Positions 23,336 through 35,000 of a stretch of DNA of 64,000 bases are shown here, in pieces. The notes under the pieces are model-generated. The model saw only the letters and a program-made list of their open reading frames with translations, was not told the DNA's origin and searched no databases. The first letter of the stretch is position 1. Every line of letters starts with the position of its first letter. Source of the DNA: Juglans regia (Eukaryota > Streptophyta > Magnoliopsida > Fagales > Juglandaceae). The translations under genes were made by a program, and so were the position numbers. The DNA lies in NCBI RefSeq assembly GCF_001411555.2, contig NC_049905.1:7593053-7657052 (forward strand). The letters are read 5' to 3'.

Positions 23336-24545
23336 ATAGGATGCCAATAATAATGTTGCCAGAGATTTTCCTCAAATTGCTCCAGATCTCAAAAGCATTG
23401 AGGAATTCACTATTGTTAAACAATTAACCTTGCCTAAATACTCAATTACTCAGGCCACTACCTCTGCTAAACATATTGCTAAACCTGCTACTTCTTCTAC
23501 TATATATGATAAATCAAATTAATTTTCTAAGTCCAAGAAGAAGTTTGTTCTCCAAGTATTCAAGAAAAAAGATTTTATTTATTTATTGAAGAAGTCCCTC
23601 TAAGACGATAATGATAATTCTGATGATGAGTCTAAGGCATCATTTGAAGCCTCTATTGATAATACTTGAAGAGGACTTTTCTATTGAAAAAACTGATAAT
23701 GTTGATTTTAATAAATGAAGTATTTCAAAGATTGATGCTAAATCTATTTATAAAACCAGTTGGGTTTAGTTTGCTTTTAAAACTGAGTTCAATGTTAAAA
23801 TTGTTGAACAAACCTATGTTATTTCTAAAACCCATGAGAAATGTTGCCTGTTTAATAGAAAATCGATTTAACATTTTTGGGAAAAGGTTATAAATTTCTA
23901 CATATTGTTCTGTTCGAGTTTTTGTTAAACCTCTCACGAGGAAATGCATCAATGCTTTGGTACTTCTTTGTTTACACGATGTTAGATTCAAGAAATTTGA
24001 AACCAGCATACTTGATATGAATCAATCTTATCTGTTTACTGGTCCTGTCTACTTTAATTGTCTCCCTAATTTAACTCTTGTTTTGGATGATGCTAACATT
24101 TTTAAAGTTTTGACTTTAAATATTTTGACATCTGGGTATGATATGGAAGAAGGTGGTAAATCTCTTGCCATAGTTTTCCGTATTTATTATCGGATATTAA
24201 AAACTAATTTAAATCCTAAAACTATTTTAAAACTTTCAAGAAATAAAACTTTGTTAATTTAGGGTTCTACTCCTTATGCTAATATTCAAGTTCCAAAAAT
24301 GATTCATTGGAAATATATTACTTTTCCTGATCAATGGACTTTGGAACATGAAGATCCTCTGGTTAAGGTTATTTATGATGAATTTAACCTTGATTTTATT
24401 CAGCAATATTTGAATGATATTGTTAAAATTAGTTTTGATCAACCTTTAGTAAACAACGAAATAATAAATTCTTTTGCTGGAACTAGATGTTCTTTTGTTG
24501 TATATGTTGCTGATAACTCGGAAAGAAGAGATTCCTTCTGATTGG
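23336..24545 (+). pseudogene. Endogenous pararetrovirus relic with movement-protein domain
   Basis: Several overlapping broken frames read in one direction. The best preserved part (about 23730-24262) has the features of a Caulimoviridae-type movement protein, including the GPVYFN motif near 24033-24050 and a following ALTLNI-like strand (here VLTLNI). Movement proteins let the virus pass through plasmodesmata. Stops occur at several points (for example near 23767, 23868 and 24260) and at least one frameshift lies before 23730. The reading frame continues after a stop to about 24541. It cannot make the full protein. It is an old integrated copy, perhaps of the florendovirus kind, though genus cannot be fixed by eye. 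Confidence 0.65.
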
Positions 24546-24589
24546 ACTCTTGTTTTGGAGTAACTTTTCTATGGTCCAATGAATAGGAA

Positions 24590-24770
24590 AAAAAAAGGTC
24601 AAATTTACACTTCCCTACTGTTCATTGTACTTGTATTTATTATTCACTACTGTTAACTATTGTTGAAATAATTGTAAATACATTTCCTTAATCTATAAAA
24701 GGAGAACCTAGATTCAAAAGAACTTTACTTCTTTTTCTCTCATCTCTCTTTGATACCACCTATTTCTTGT
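24590..24770 (+). promoter_or_regulatory. Possible pararetroviral leader: TATA box and primer-site-like sequence
   Basis: CTATAAAAGGAGAAC (about 24695) is a good plant TATA context, followed by a pyrimidine-rich leader. On the opposite strand, TGGTATCAAAGAGA (24747-24760) resembles the tRNA-Met primer site. The two signals point in opposite directions, so the region may be rearranged. Confidence 0.3.
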
Positions 24771-24959
24771 CCAACCTTCCTGATAAGATTTTGTAAGTCA
24801 TTTGGAATAAACGACTATTTCTACTTACATTCATCTTATCTTTATCATTATTTTTCATTATTTCCATTTGATTCCAGTGATTCGGTTCTGCTTTTATTAA
24901 TTCCAGTAATCTGGTCCTGCTTTGATTTTATTTACCTGCACTATCACTCCAGCTATCTG

Positions 24960-25520
24960 TAACATGTTTCTTCCTATGTCAAACAAGCATTTGAAAGATT
25001 AGAACAAACATCATCAATCAAATTTTTGTTAAAATCACTGATCTTTGACTGTGATAATTTACCAAAAAATTGTTCAGCAATCTTTTTATATTTGATTTCT
25101 TGTTGTAGGAAATTCAAATATTTTTTTTTAGCATAAATTATAGATTTCAAACTTTTATCAGTATCAATATCGAATTTTGAAGCAAATTTAAACTCTACTT
25201 TCTGACCAAAAGGGTCAGTAGTAATACCATCATTTTTCGAAATGAATGGATGTAAAAAAATAAATAAAAGGAATCTCTAATATGACTCTGCCAGTCGTAA
25301 ACAAGTACAAAATGAATTTTAAAACAAATATTATTCTGGTAGACATGAGTAGTGTTGAGCTCATACTTGATTTTCATCTGAAATCAATTAGTCGAGAATA
25401 ATCTTTCAGTAGATTTTTCATAATATTTACTAGGCATTATTTCTTCCTGCATACAATTCATATTTGATCTGGAATCAATTATAACAATCACAGTAAATTC
25501 TTATTCATGACAAATAATAA
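24960..25520 (-). pseudogene. Pararetroviral protease-region relic, inverted relative to 23336-24545
   Basis: On the minus strand, from about 25500, the sequence reads VIVIIDSRSNMNCMQEE, which resembles the active-site strand of retroviral aspartic proteases (Asp-Ser/Thr-Gly), here with Arg in place of Gly. It continues through MKIKYELNTTHVYQNN to DKSLKSIIYAKKKYLNFLQQ, with a stop and a frameshift between. In Caulimoviridae the protease follows the movement protein in the same direction; here the strands are opposed, so the copy is rearranged. It is not functional. Confidence 0.5.
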
Positions 25521-26760
25521 TAAAATATACGCACATGTTAATCAGGAAGGTACACATATTAAGAACCTTGAGGAAGTTACGTACAAATTCTTGTGAGCCC
25601 TATCATGCGTGGTTACAAATTAAGTACGTACAAGATCAATCAAGATAGATCTCGACATGGATATTGGTTTTTACTTTTAATAATGGAGCCATGCAGGATT
25701 TACTTAATTTCGATAGTTTTGGTGATCTAATATTATAGATTTTCATAGGATAATGTTTTTATCTTGTGTGTTTTATATATATGTATTGCTTAGCATGTAG
25801 GCAAGTGCCAGGCGGACTCCCATACTAGGCTCGCCAAGTAGATCTACCCGCACCTGCACAGTACGAGGTGGGCAATTTGCCTAGATTTAAGGGATAGGCT
25901 GGCGTATACGTTAAGAATCTTATAATGAACAATCGGGTGCCAGTTAGGTTTCCCACCCATCCAATTTATATCCCGCCGACCAGTATGCCTAATATTTAAG
26001 TGAAAAAAAAAACTAATACCCACACCCTAAGTCAATTATCTCACTCTCTTCTCTTCTCCTAGCTCCTCCCTCATTTTCTTTTGTCGCATTTGTTCTCTTC
26101 TCCTAGTCAATTTTCTTTTCCTTCTTATATTTGTCCCATGCTCTTTTTATTTTCTTTCTTGTCTTTCTCTACTACTCTTCCTCTTCATTTTTTCCATTCT
26201 CCTTAATTCTTCTCTTTTGTGCAAGACCCGGGGCCATAGCCACAAGTCACTTGAGCCAGAGACTGATGGTCATAGCAGAGGGTCACTCATGCCAGAGACT
26301 GGTGGCCATGGTCGCAGTCACTCAAGCTAGAGATCAGCAACCATAGTCGCATGTCTCTCAAGCCAAATTAATGTATTCGATTTTTTTTTTTTTTTTTTTT
26401 TGCGTTCTCGACCTAGATCTATATTTTGTGTTTTGAATTTTATTTTTTTGCTATTTTGATGTAGATTTTGGTTAGATCTTTATTTTGATGTTGGTCGAAT
26501 CTACATGCAGAGGATATAAAAAAATCCATTTGCTCAGTCAATAGGGACAAATGGACTAGATAATGGGGTGAGAATGGGGGTGTGGGGCCATATCACCATC
26601 CCGCCAGGGTGGAGATGTGTGGGGTACGTGAAGGGTAGTTTTTCGCCTGTATAGGGTGGATACTAGGTACTTAAAGAAAACGTAACAGGTACTCTAGGCT
26701 TGGCTCAAGGCGCGGCTTGCGGTTGCAGATGATGGGTCGGCTTATGGGCTGATGACTTAG
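25521..26760. other. Intergenic, no gene
   Basis: It contains GC-richer blocks (25795-25990, 26230-26350, 26510-26700) that look like pieces of old repeats. A poly-T run is at 26380-26401. A frame at 26131-26346 is low complexity and not supported. Confidence 0.45.
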
Positions 26761-27306
26761 TCTTAGGTTCAGTTATTTATGAGTCCACGGGCTTCAGGGA
26801 AGTGGGCTGGCTGCAAGGCCCGTATACATGCCATTTGAGGTAGGCCCGTTCCAGAAGAAACGGCGTCGTTCGGTTTGGCCGAAACGACTTCATGTTGTTT
26901 GTTACGGGTGGCTTCTAATGTTCTCGAAACGGCGTCGTTTGGGCCCTTGCTCGAAGCGGCGTTGTTCGTTGCAACATTTGGCTCCCCAGACTCGGCCAAA
27001 ACGATTATGTTTTAGTCATTTTTCTCTTCACTTGGTTGAACGACAATGTCGTTTAGCCAATAATAGTTTGAATTTTCTTGCCCGTTGGTGGAAACGACAC
27101 CATTTCGACCAATTCATTCTCCTTCTTCTTGCTCGGGTAGGGATGACACAGATTCTGAAAAAATGGTTTCTTGGATTTCGTTCGGAGAGATGGTTTTTGG
27201 TGACCAAGTCTGACGTGTCCCCGACGCTTTCAACTCCTGACGGCAGTGAGTGGCTCTGGCGACTAGCTGGAGCAGTGTGTGAAATGGGAAATGCACTGTT
27301 TTTTCT
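26761..27306. other. Decayed repeat with AAACGGCGTCGTTT palindromes
   Basis: Near-palindromic AAACGGCGTCGTTT and variants occur about 26864, 26931, 26957 and 27049. A 171-codon frame through it has no recognisable domain and its codons reflect the repeats. It is probably an old LTR or internal retroelement sequence. Confidence 0.4.
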
Positions 27307-28124
27307 TTATATAAAAATGTGCCATAATTTTTCTTCAAAATGATAACAACTCACTAGATTTTGAATATTTTCAGTATATTCAAGGCATCTCACTGTAATT
27401 TGGAAAAGTTTTACACTTGGATTCGAGAGTCTCCAAAGATGATTATAATATGCAATTGTGGTTGCAAAATCAAACATTTGTCTATTGATCGTCTTCTCAA
27501 TATGTGAAAATATCTCCTCCGTCATGACCAGACTCTTGATACCATTGTAGAATTATGGAGAATGAAGATGAAAAAAAATCGGGCAAAGATTCGACTATAT
27601 GGTGACACTCCTGTAAGAGTATTTGTCCTACAAGTTGGTGATAGATAAAAGTGAATTAAGTGCCTTCATTGTGCACAAATAGTCCCTATTTATAGACCAT
27701 GAAGCATTGGTTGGCAAGAGGTACAACCATTGGTAAGACAATGATTGGCAAATGACATAACCATTAACAAGTGACACAACCTTTTGACTAAATCAAAGGG
27801 TTGTGTCTTTTGACACTTCATCAATCATCACCCTCATGGGAATATCACCATAGAGAGGGTGTCATTCTAAGCGGTACATTATTTGGTGATCACACCCCTT
27901 AGAATTACAAGGTAGTCATGTGAGGCCTCTACCATCGCCATTCAATAGGGCAACATACTATATGCCTCATCCCAATCCTTTCAGAGAATTGATCAAATGA
28001 GGGGAAGAGCTCCCTCTTTGTTGTGAAACGATGGTATAGATAGCTCGTTAGTGGTGGGGATTCCTTCCATTGCTTAGTGGTGAAAAGAGATCTCATCTCT
28101 TAATTTAATAAAATCACTTTTGCA
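27307..28124 (-). mobile_element. Broken Copia-type LTR element (5' end), part 1
   Basis: On the minus strand, an LTR ending CTACA (plus-strand edge at 27546) is followed by the primer site TGGTATCAAGAGTC (27531-27544) and then a short frame beginning MTEEIFSHIEKTI that is the usual place for gag. The frame decays within about 70 codons. The LTR contains CTATTTATAG, a plausible TATA box. No matching second LTR was found to the left, so the element is truncated. The LTR is interrupted by the MULE-type element at 28134. Confidence 0.6.
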
Positions 28125-28133
28125 ATTCTAAAA

Positions 28134-28985
28134 GAGAAACACTAAGGACACAAAGGGATCTTATAAACTGATGTGGCACAGTGCCACATTAGTTAAGTTT
28201 TTTTCCCTTTCTTTCTCTTACCCCGTGCAGGTCTTTCCTCATTTCTCTTCCCAAACCAGCCCGTAGATAAATTCCTATTACTGTTGCCCAATGCCTTACC
28301 CACACCTGTCACCAATAGACCTAACAAAAGCCCCTGCCGACACAAAGTATCTCTCTCTCTCTGTCCACATTCAAGTTTTCCTAACTTATACGTCGTCACC
28401 AAATTGGGTATAAGAGAAATTAAGTTTGTTCAAATAGTCAGTTAGGCTTGGTAGGTGGGAGTATACACCATAGTTGAGTTCGTGATTGGATTTTGGTTTT
28501 GCCAGCTGGTGTTATATTTTTGATCGTTTTGCAAACATTGGGTGTAAGTTTTATGCTGGGAGAATTTTTCGATAATTTTTCAGCTTGCTCTTACTGGTTG
28601 TAGACACTGGAAAATAATTAGGAGCAACCTGGTATGTGAGAATCCTTACTTGCTTATTTTTTCCCTACTTTTGATTACGACTACAAACTACAAAAATAAA
28701 AAAAAGAGAACAAATGCTAAGTGGAGGAACGAGGAAACGCAGATGGCGAAAGTGGAAAAATAGGAGAAAAAGTGACTTACAAAGGGGATGAAGAAGCTCA
28801 AATGAACGAGATAAAAACACTAGGAATATGATGACAAAGGGTTGGGACAACTATAGAAAAGAGAAAAATTGGGAATGGAATGGGACAACTTTGGATCAAA
28901 TGAGTTCTAAAAAAAAAAAAACTTAACTGACGTGGCAATGTACTACGTTGGTTTGTGGGATCCTTATGTATCCTTAGTATTTCTC
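28134..28985 (+). mobile_element. MULE-type element with ~70-bp TIRs and 9-bp TSD
   Basis: The left arm starts GAGAAACACTAAGGACACAA. The right arm, read backwards, starts GAGAAATACTAAGGATACAT. The arms match with few changes for about 70 bp, down to CAGTTAAGTTTTTTT. The flanks are ATTCTAAAA (28125-28133) and ATTCTAAAT (28986-28994), a 9-bp target duplication with one change, as expected for Mutator-like elements. The 700-bp interior has no clear host fragment or transposase. It interrupts the LTR that begins at 27546. Confidence 0.8.
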
Positions 28986-28994
28986 ATTCTAAAT

Positions 28995-29350
28995 GCGTAG
29001 GCTTTGTATAGTCCATTTAAAAGAAAATATGACACACTTGAGACTCAATTGAAAAAACCTAATTTTTTATGGTGGGCACAATTTTTTCAAAGGGATTGCA
29101 TGACTTGTACACCCCATAGAATTTACCTCTCAATTTTGTTTGATTAAATTGGGTTTAGAAAATACCCATTCCACCATATGGATGGGACCCCCTCTACTGA
29201 TAGGGAATGGTGCAACCACCTCATTAGGTGGTTGTGCCAACATTCCAAGAGATCAATTAGATCTCTCCTGTCGTCTACCGAATCTCCATTCATAAGGGAT
29301 TGAGATTGAGACTTCTTTGATGCCACCATTTTTAATGGCATTGTCGAGGC
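28995..29350 (-). mobile_element. Broken Copia-type LTR element, part 2 (probable)
   Basis: The sequence right of the MULE-type insertion appears to continue the interrupted LTR. The outer end is unclear. It includes a small inverted repeat (GGTGCAACCACC..AGGTGGTTGTGCC) near 29205. Confidence 0.35.
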
Positions 29351-31129
29351 TCCCCCTCCATTCTCCTTGGGTTTGGGGTCACATCATGTTTGAGAAAAGG
29401 TTACATTCTTGATTTTATTTTTTTTTATTTAATGTTTTTTATAGTTTTAAAATAATTTTATTTTCAAATTAGATTATTTATTTATTTATTTTTCTAGTTT
29501 TAAATCACTTAGCTTTTACATTATTATAAGATCTTATTTAAAAACAATAATTTAATTGCGACAAATGGCTGCACACCATACCAGCATTTCAAACAATATA
29601 CTAACAGTTGGTCAGCATAAGAAATGATTTGATCAAACATGAAATCACATAGAATAAAAAGTTCAATTAAAAAATATAAGAAAAAATTTGATTTTTAAGT
29701 AAATAATACGAGTCATTTTTGCTTTTAACCTATATATAATTTGAAGTAAAAAAAAAAAACGAAAAAGGATTGAACCCTCCTTATTCTCTTTTATTTACCA
29801 TTCGAAATTTCGAAACATACCATATTCTCTAAAAAAAAAATTATGCTCATCATTTTTATATCACACACATATTATAACTTTTTATTTTTTTCCTTAACAA
29901 ATATATGGTGTAGGGATGATAAGTAAAAGAACTCATTTAGTTTAGTAGAAATAATTTTTTTTTTAAAAAATTAAGATATATGTGGTGTGTAGTGTAAGAG
30001 ACTCTGTAGCAATCATCTTCTCTAAAACTAATCATACAGTTAAGAGTTGAGTATTATTTATTAAGAAATAAAAACTGTACTTTCTCTTTCCAATCTTTTC
30101 CCCTTCCACTATGTCGTTTTCAACCCCAAAGCCAATCCATTAATAGATCTTCCACCATCTTGAAGATGTATGTGGAGATTGGAGATACACTTATCTCGAG
30201 TAATGTAACTACTTAGAAAAAATAGAAATTGTATAATTAAAGTCTTTTAAATTACCGTAAACTTTAAGAACTTATTTATTTCAAATAATGTGGAATCTCA
30301 TTTACTATATTATTATACTTAATTCAAAGTTTTACATGTAACTTGTCTATTAATTGTAATTATAAGTTACAAGATGAAAAAAAGTTTACAGTAAAAATAA
30401 TAATCTAATTGCAAGCCGTCTTATTAATACAACAAATACAATGTTACGGTAATAGTCTACCATAATAATATTAGAGCACTGTCATTAGCTTAACTATATG
30501 TCAGTGATAAGTAAAACTTGGTTAATCTTGAGTGAAGGCTTAGGCATAGCTTCAATATTCTGGTCCCGAGCTACATGATTCAACATGTTTGTAGGTATAC
30601 AATAACGTAGGTATCCATTTTAGAAAATGATAGGATTACTATCTTTCTACTACTCATTTACTACTATTTTTGTATTTGATATTTTTTTTTTAATTTTTAA
30701 TTTTACTTAATGGTTAAGAAAGTGACTATTAGTAAAATCATATATTTTTTTAATTTTTTCTTAATGATTAAGGATGTTAAAAAAATACTTAAAAGAAAAT
30801 AATAAATTTTAAATTCACTATAAATAATAAATGGATAGTAAGAGAATAGTAACTCTATCTCTAATCCATCCATTTTTATTCTTATCATTTCTCTCTCAAA
30901 AACCCATTTTATAATTTTACAAAGATAATAAATGCACGTAGTAATTTAGGTTGATGGTAATTATGAAAATGATAATAAAAAAAGTATTTAAAAAAATAAA
31001 TCCTTATTAAAAAGTAGATAAAAAAATAAGTAAAAATAATAATATTTAATTTTTATTATTGAGAGTAAAATAATTAATTCAGAGTAAAATAGTTAATGCA
31101 ACAAGAGTTAAAATTTTAAATGGGTAGTC

Positions 31130-31166
<37 letters not shown>

Positions 31167-31179
31167 ATAGTTTGCTTAT
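29351..31179. other. AT-rich intergenic DNA, no gene
   Basis: No coding signal. The part at 30660-30890 looks like a MITE (TTACTTAATGGTTAAG..TTAATGATTAAGG) related to 2540-2790 and 31490-31590. A (TA)n tract lies at 31131-31154. Confidence 0.5.
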
Positions 31180-31388
31180 AGGAGGTTTGGATAGTTAGTT
31201 GAGATGAGATAAATTGAAATAAAAGTTGAAAGTTGAATAAAATATTATTAGAATATTATTTTCTAATATTATTATTATTTTGAGATTTGAAAAAATTGAA
31301 TTATTTATTGTATTTTGTGTAGGAATTTAAAAAAATTATAATGATAAGATGATATGAGATAAAATGTATTTTTGTATCTAAACCTAGT
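31180..31388 (+). mobile_element. MITE, GAGATGAGAT family
   Basis: It starts AGGAGGTTTGGATAGTTAGT and GAGATGAGATAAA, has the core TTTTGAGATTTGAAAAAATT and ends TATCTAAACCTAG. Confidence 0.75.
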
Positions 31389-31759
31389 TAAATAATATTG
31401 ATTTCTTGATTTTCTCACTAATATAATTAATTTCATTAAGTTAGGTTTTTAAAATAAAAAATACTAGTTGAACCGATAAAAATGTTCGACTAAATTTTTA
31501 ATTTTTAATTTTTAATTTCTTACTTAATGATTAAGTAAGTAGATATTAAAAGTATTTAAAATTGTGTAAAAAAAATTAAAAAAAAAAAGATTAAATATCG
31601 GTAGGCTGTAGCACTGTCCTTTGAAAATTCATAAAGATTTTCGTGGACATGTCTCCCTATCCCTCGACTCTCTTTTTGTCTGCCCCATCAAAACAAATCA
31701 AACGTTGTACACGCCGCTTACGGAAGCTGCAGATCTCGCCACGTGGAACACACGCCTAT

Positions 31760-32028
31760 AATCGGATGCAAACCTATTTATATTCCGCTCTTTATTCTGT
31801 TTCTCGTCCGTCCCTCTCTCTCTCTCTCTGCCTTGCTCGCTCGCTCGCACACTCACTCAACATCCCCCAAACCCTAACCCCTTCTTCATCAACGTACTCT
31901 AGAATTTCCATGAATCATTCGGATCTTTGTTCCTGAGATTTTTCTCTACTTATTTCCCCGAGAAAAATAATCGATTCGGTAATTCGGGGAAGAAATTGGG
32001 AGGTAGTCTGAGCTAGGAAAATTCGGAA
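31760..32028 (+). promoter_or_regulatory. Core promoter and 5' leader of TFIIA-L
   Basis: CTATTTATATTCC (about 31772) is a plausible TATA box. It is followed by a CT-rich Y patch (31813-31834) and a telo-box AAACCCTAA (31869-31877), an arrangement common in broadly expressed plant genes. The ATG at 32029 follows a leader of about 200 bp. Confidence 0.5.
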
Positions 32029-35000
32029 ATGTCGGCTTCGACAACGAGCGCGGTCTACATCCAGGTCATCGAGGATGTCATCAATAAGTTCCGGGATGAG
32101 TTCGTCAACGACGGTGGCCCCGGCGAGGACGTTCTCAAGGAGCTTCAAGGAGTAATTTATTATTTCTTTTCTAAACTTTATTGATTCATAATTATTTTTT
32201 TGACTCATTTTACGTTGCTATTAAGGTGTTCCTCATATAGGAATCTTGTAATAAATATACGAAATGCGTAGTTCTTCATTTTGAAGAGAGCGGGACGGGG
32301 GTTTAGTAAATTGTTATTTGGGTTCGATTTTGTCATGTCTAGGGTTTTGAGATTTTTCGTGTTTTTAGAGTTAAATTGTGTTTCTGGGATGCCATTTTGA
32401 GCTTTCGTGTCGATACTTGAGCTGGGTTTTGCTGATTTTGTTTATCTAATGTGAGATTTATAGACTTGGGAGGCAAAAATGATTCAAGCCGGTGTAGTAA
32501 TCGGCCCTATAGACAGGACCGGTGCACCTAGACCCACACCTGGGGGCCCCATCACTCCCGTTCACGATCTTAATGTGCCCTACGAAGGAAATGAGGAGTA
32601 TGAAACTCCCACTGCTGAGATGCTCTTTCCTCCAGTGAGTTTATGCTTTCTTTTTACTCATTGAAACGATCTATATCTAGATTTTGAATCTTGAAAAAAT
32701 TAATGAGTTCAAAAAGTCGAAAAATTGATTTGTGATTTTATTGTATTTTCTCGAAATGTAGACGCCATTACAGACTCCCATTCAAACGCCTTTACCGGGA
32801 ACTGCAGAAAACTCTATGTATAACATTCCTACCGGACCTAGTGACTATCCCACTCCTGGAAGTGATGCTGGTGGTGGCGGCGGAAGCAACAATAATGAGA
32901 CGAAAGCTGGAAGACCTAGCCCCTTCATGGTAACACTACATCATTTGCACCATTTGGTTTGGTAGTTTCTATGGTGAGAGCTGTAATGCCTAATATTTAA
33001 CCCATAGTTGAGGTTTTTATAGCTGATTTTGTGAGTTAGAGTCATGGGGAAATAAAATTTTTTCCTTTAACTGTTTCATGAGTGGCTGATGCATGCTTTA
33101 TAGATTATAGTTCTCTGGTGGGTTCAAGAGGTAGTCTATTAAAATCCTCTTTATGCTTGTTGCAGCAACCTCCGTCTCCTTGGATGAGCCAAAGGCCCCC
33201 ACTTGATGTTAACATTGGTATGATGTGAAATAAGCATATAGGTGTTTGTCTACTGTTTTTTAATAATTAATGTTGTACTTGTGTAGCTTACGTGGAAGGG
33301 CGGGAGGAGGTGGACAGAGGAACCTCTCATCAACCCCTGACACAGGTAATCCCTGTTGTTCATATTTTCAAAGAGTCTCTGTTTTCAGTTGAAGAAAAAC
33401 CCTAATTAGAGAGATCTGGATGACCAAGGTGTATGCACCTCCTTTTTGGACTGTATTCTTAGAATATATTGATATGTATATTTTTGTCTTTGATCAATAA
33501 TAGTACCATACTTTGTTAGTTTTCCTTAATGCTCGAGAAAAATCTAGGATTTTTTCACGATGTCTTCTGGAAAGCGAAAACGTGAGGATTTTGCTTCGAA
33601 ATATCATGCTGGTGGATTCTTACCTCAGCAAGATGGAGCTGGGGATGCTACATCTGAGGTGCTTGAGATTGAGGTTAGTCTTCCTCCGTTTTTGTTGGAT
33701 AAATAAGGTGAATATATTTCTTCTTTTGGAGGAACTTGGGTTAAATTAAGTTGTTTAAATGATTCATTTCTCAGAATTCACTTTTGTCTGAGTTTGGATA
33801 CAAATTTAATTAAAAAAGCTTGGGTGGAATCTTCCCAGTACTGGAAGATAGGCTTAAAAAGGTGTCTTTTGGGCTCTGTTGTAGCTTTGTATGAAAATTC
33901 ATTCATTTGGTTGGAAGTACTTTAGAATGCTTAGAGTTGACTAAGAATCCTTTGAAAGGGTTATACACAGGACATATGATGTAATATTAATTTCAATATG
34001 TTATTCCAGATGTACCTATAAAAAAAATTCTTTTACCTATCAAAATATATTGAGTCCAGATGTCAGGTAATGTCAGATCAATGAAGTTAAGTGCTTTCCG
34101 GATCAGGATGCTCTAGTTGAAATGGTTTGGAATTCTACTGACCTTGCTGACGAGGTGTTAGACGAGGTGGAGTAATAACCACCGAGAAAGTAAGGTGAAA
34201 TGTGAAAAATAGAATTGGTGGTGGTGTTGTGGAAGTTATTTGATGGACAGGGAAAAGGATCCATTGTGGATGAATGGAAAGAGAGAAAGCTATCACCTGT
34301 TTTGTTGTGATTTTCACAATGTTGTATATAGTTACATGTTCAGTGGGATGACTTTCCTACTGACTGAATTCTGCTGAATCAAAGACAGCTGTGCGAAGTA
34401 AGTTTGAAATATCCTTGCAGAACGTTGCGCAAAGTGATTTTAGTTTTCCTATAAGGCTATATTGGTCGTCTTTTAACAGTCAGTTTGGCATTGGCTTGTT
34501 TAGTTGGCACTAGAAATAATCCTGGACTTTTTGTCTTTCTCCATAAAGCTAACCCCGGTTCAAAGTTGATCATATCTTCAAATATTTAGCTAATGAATTG
34601 GGTCTTGTGGTTCTCTTTTGTGAAAGTTATACAGATCAAATCAAGTGTTAACTTTTTGCAAATTATCCTTTCTGTGGTTCTACCTGACTGGGTAAATTTG
34701 GAGTGCCATCCTAATTAATAATTTTGTTGCAATAAAGTATGGACATTTATTGCTGCAAGATATAACTTTTAGTAGTTTTATTAGTATGAATTTGAGTTTA
34801 ATTGCTAAACAGAAAAATCCTTCTATAATGGCATCACCTTTTAGAATCTTAGAATTCATATTCCTGTGTATGGCATGCTCTCTTATTGACTTGATGCAGT
34901 TTTGGACTTGAGTTATTGGTAAAATTTCAGGTAAGTGGAGGGAACACTTCTCTGGGTGGACATGGCATAGTCACCACTGCAAATAAAGAGCTCTTAGTGC

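Noticed and set aside
26828..27343. 171-codon open frame on the plus strand
   Set aside because: It runs through repeated AAACGGCGTCGTTT motifs, has no recognisable domain and overlaps the decayed retroelement. Its length is explained by local GC content.
27546..29350. Complete LTR retrotransposon
   Set aside because: I found only one LTR, a primer site and a short gag-position frame. No second LTR or pol domain is visible to the left.
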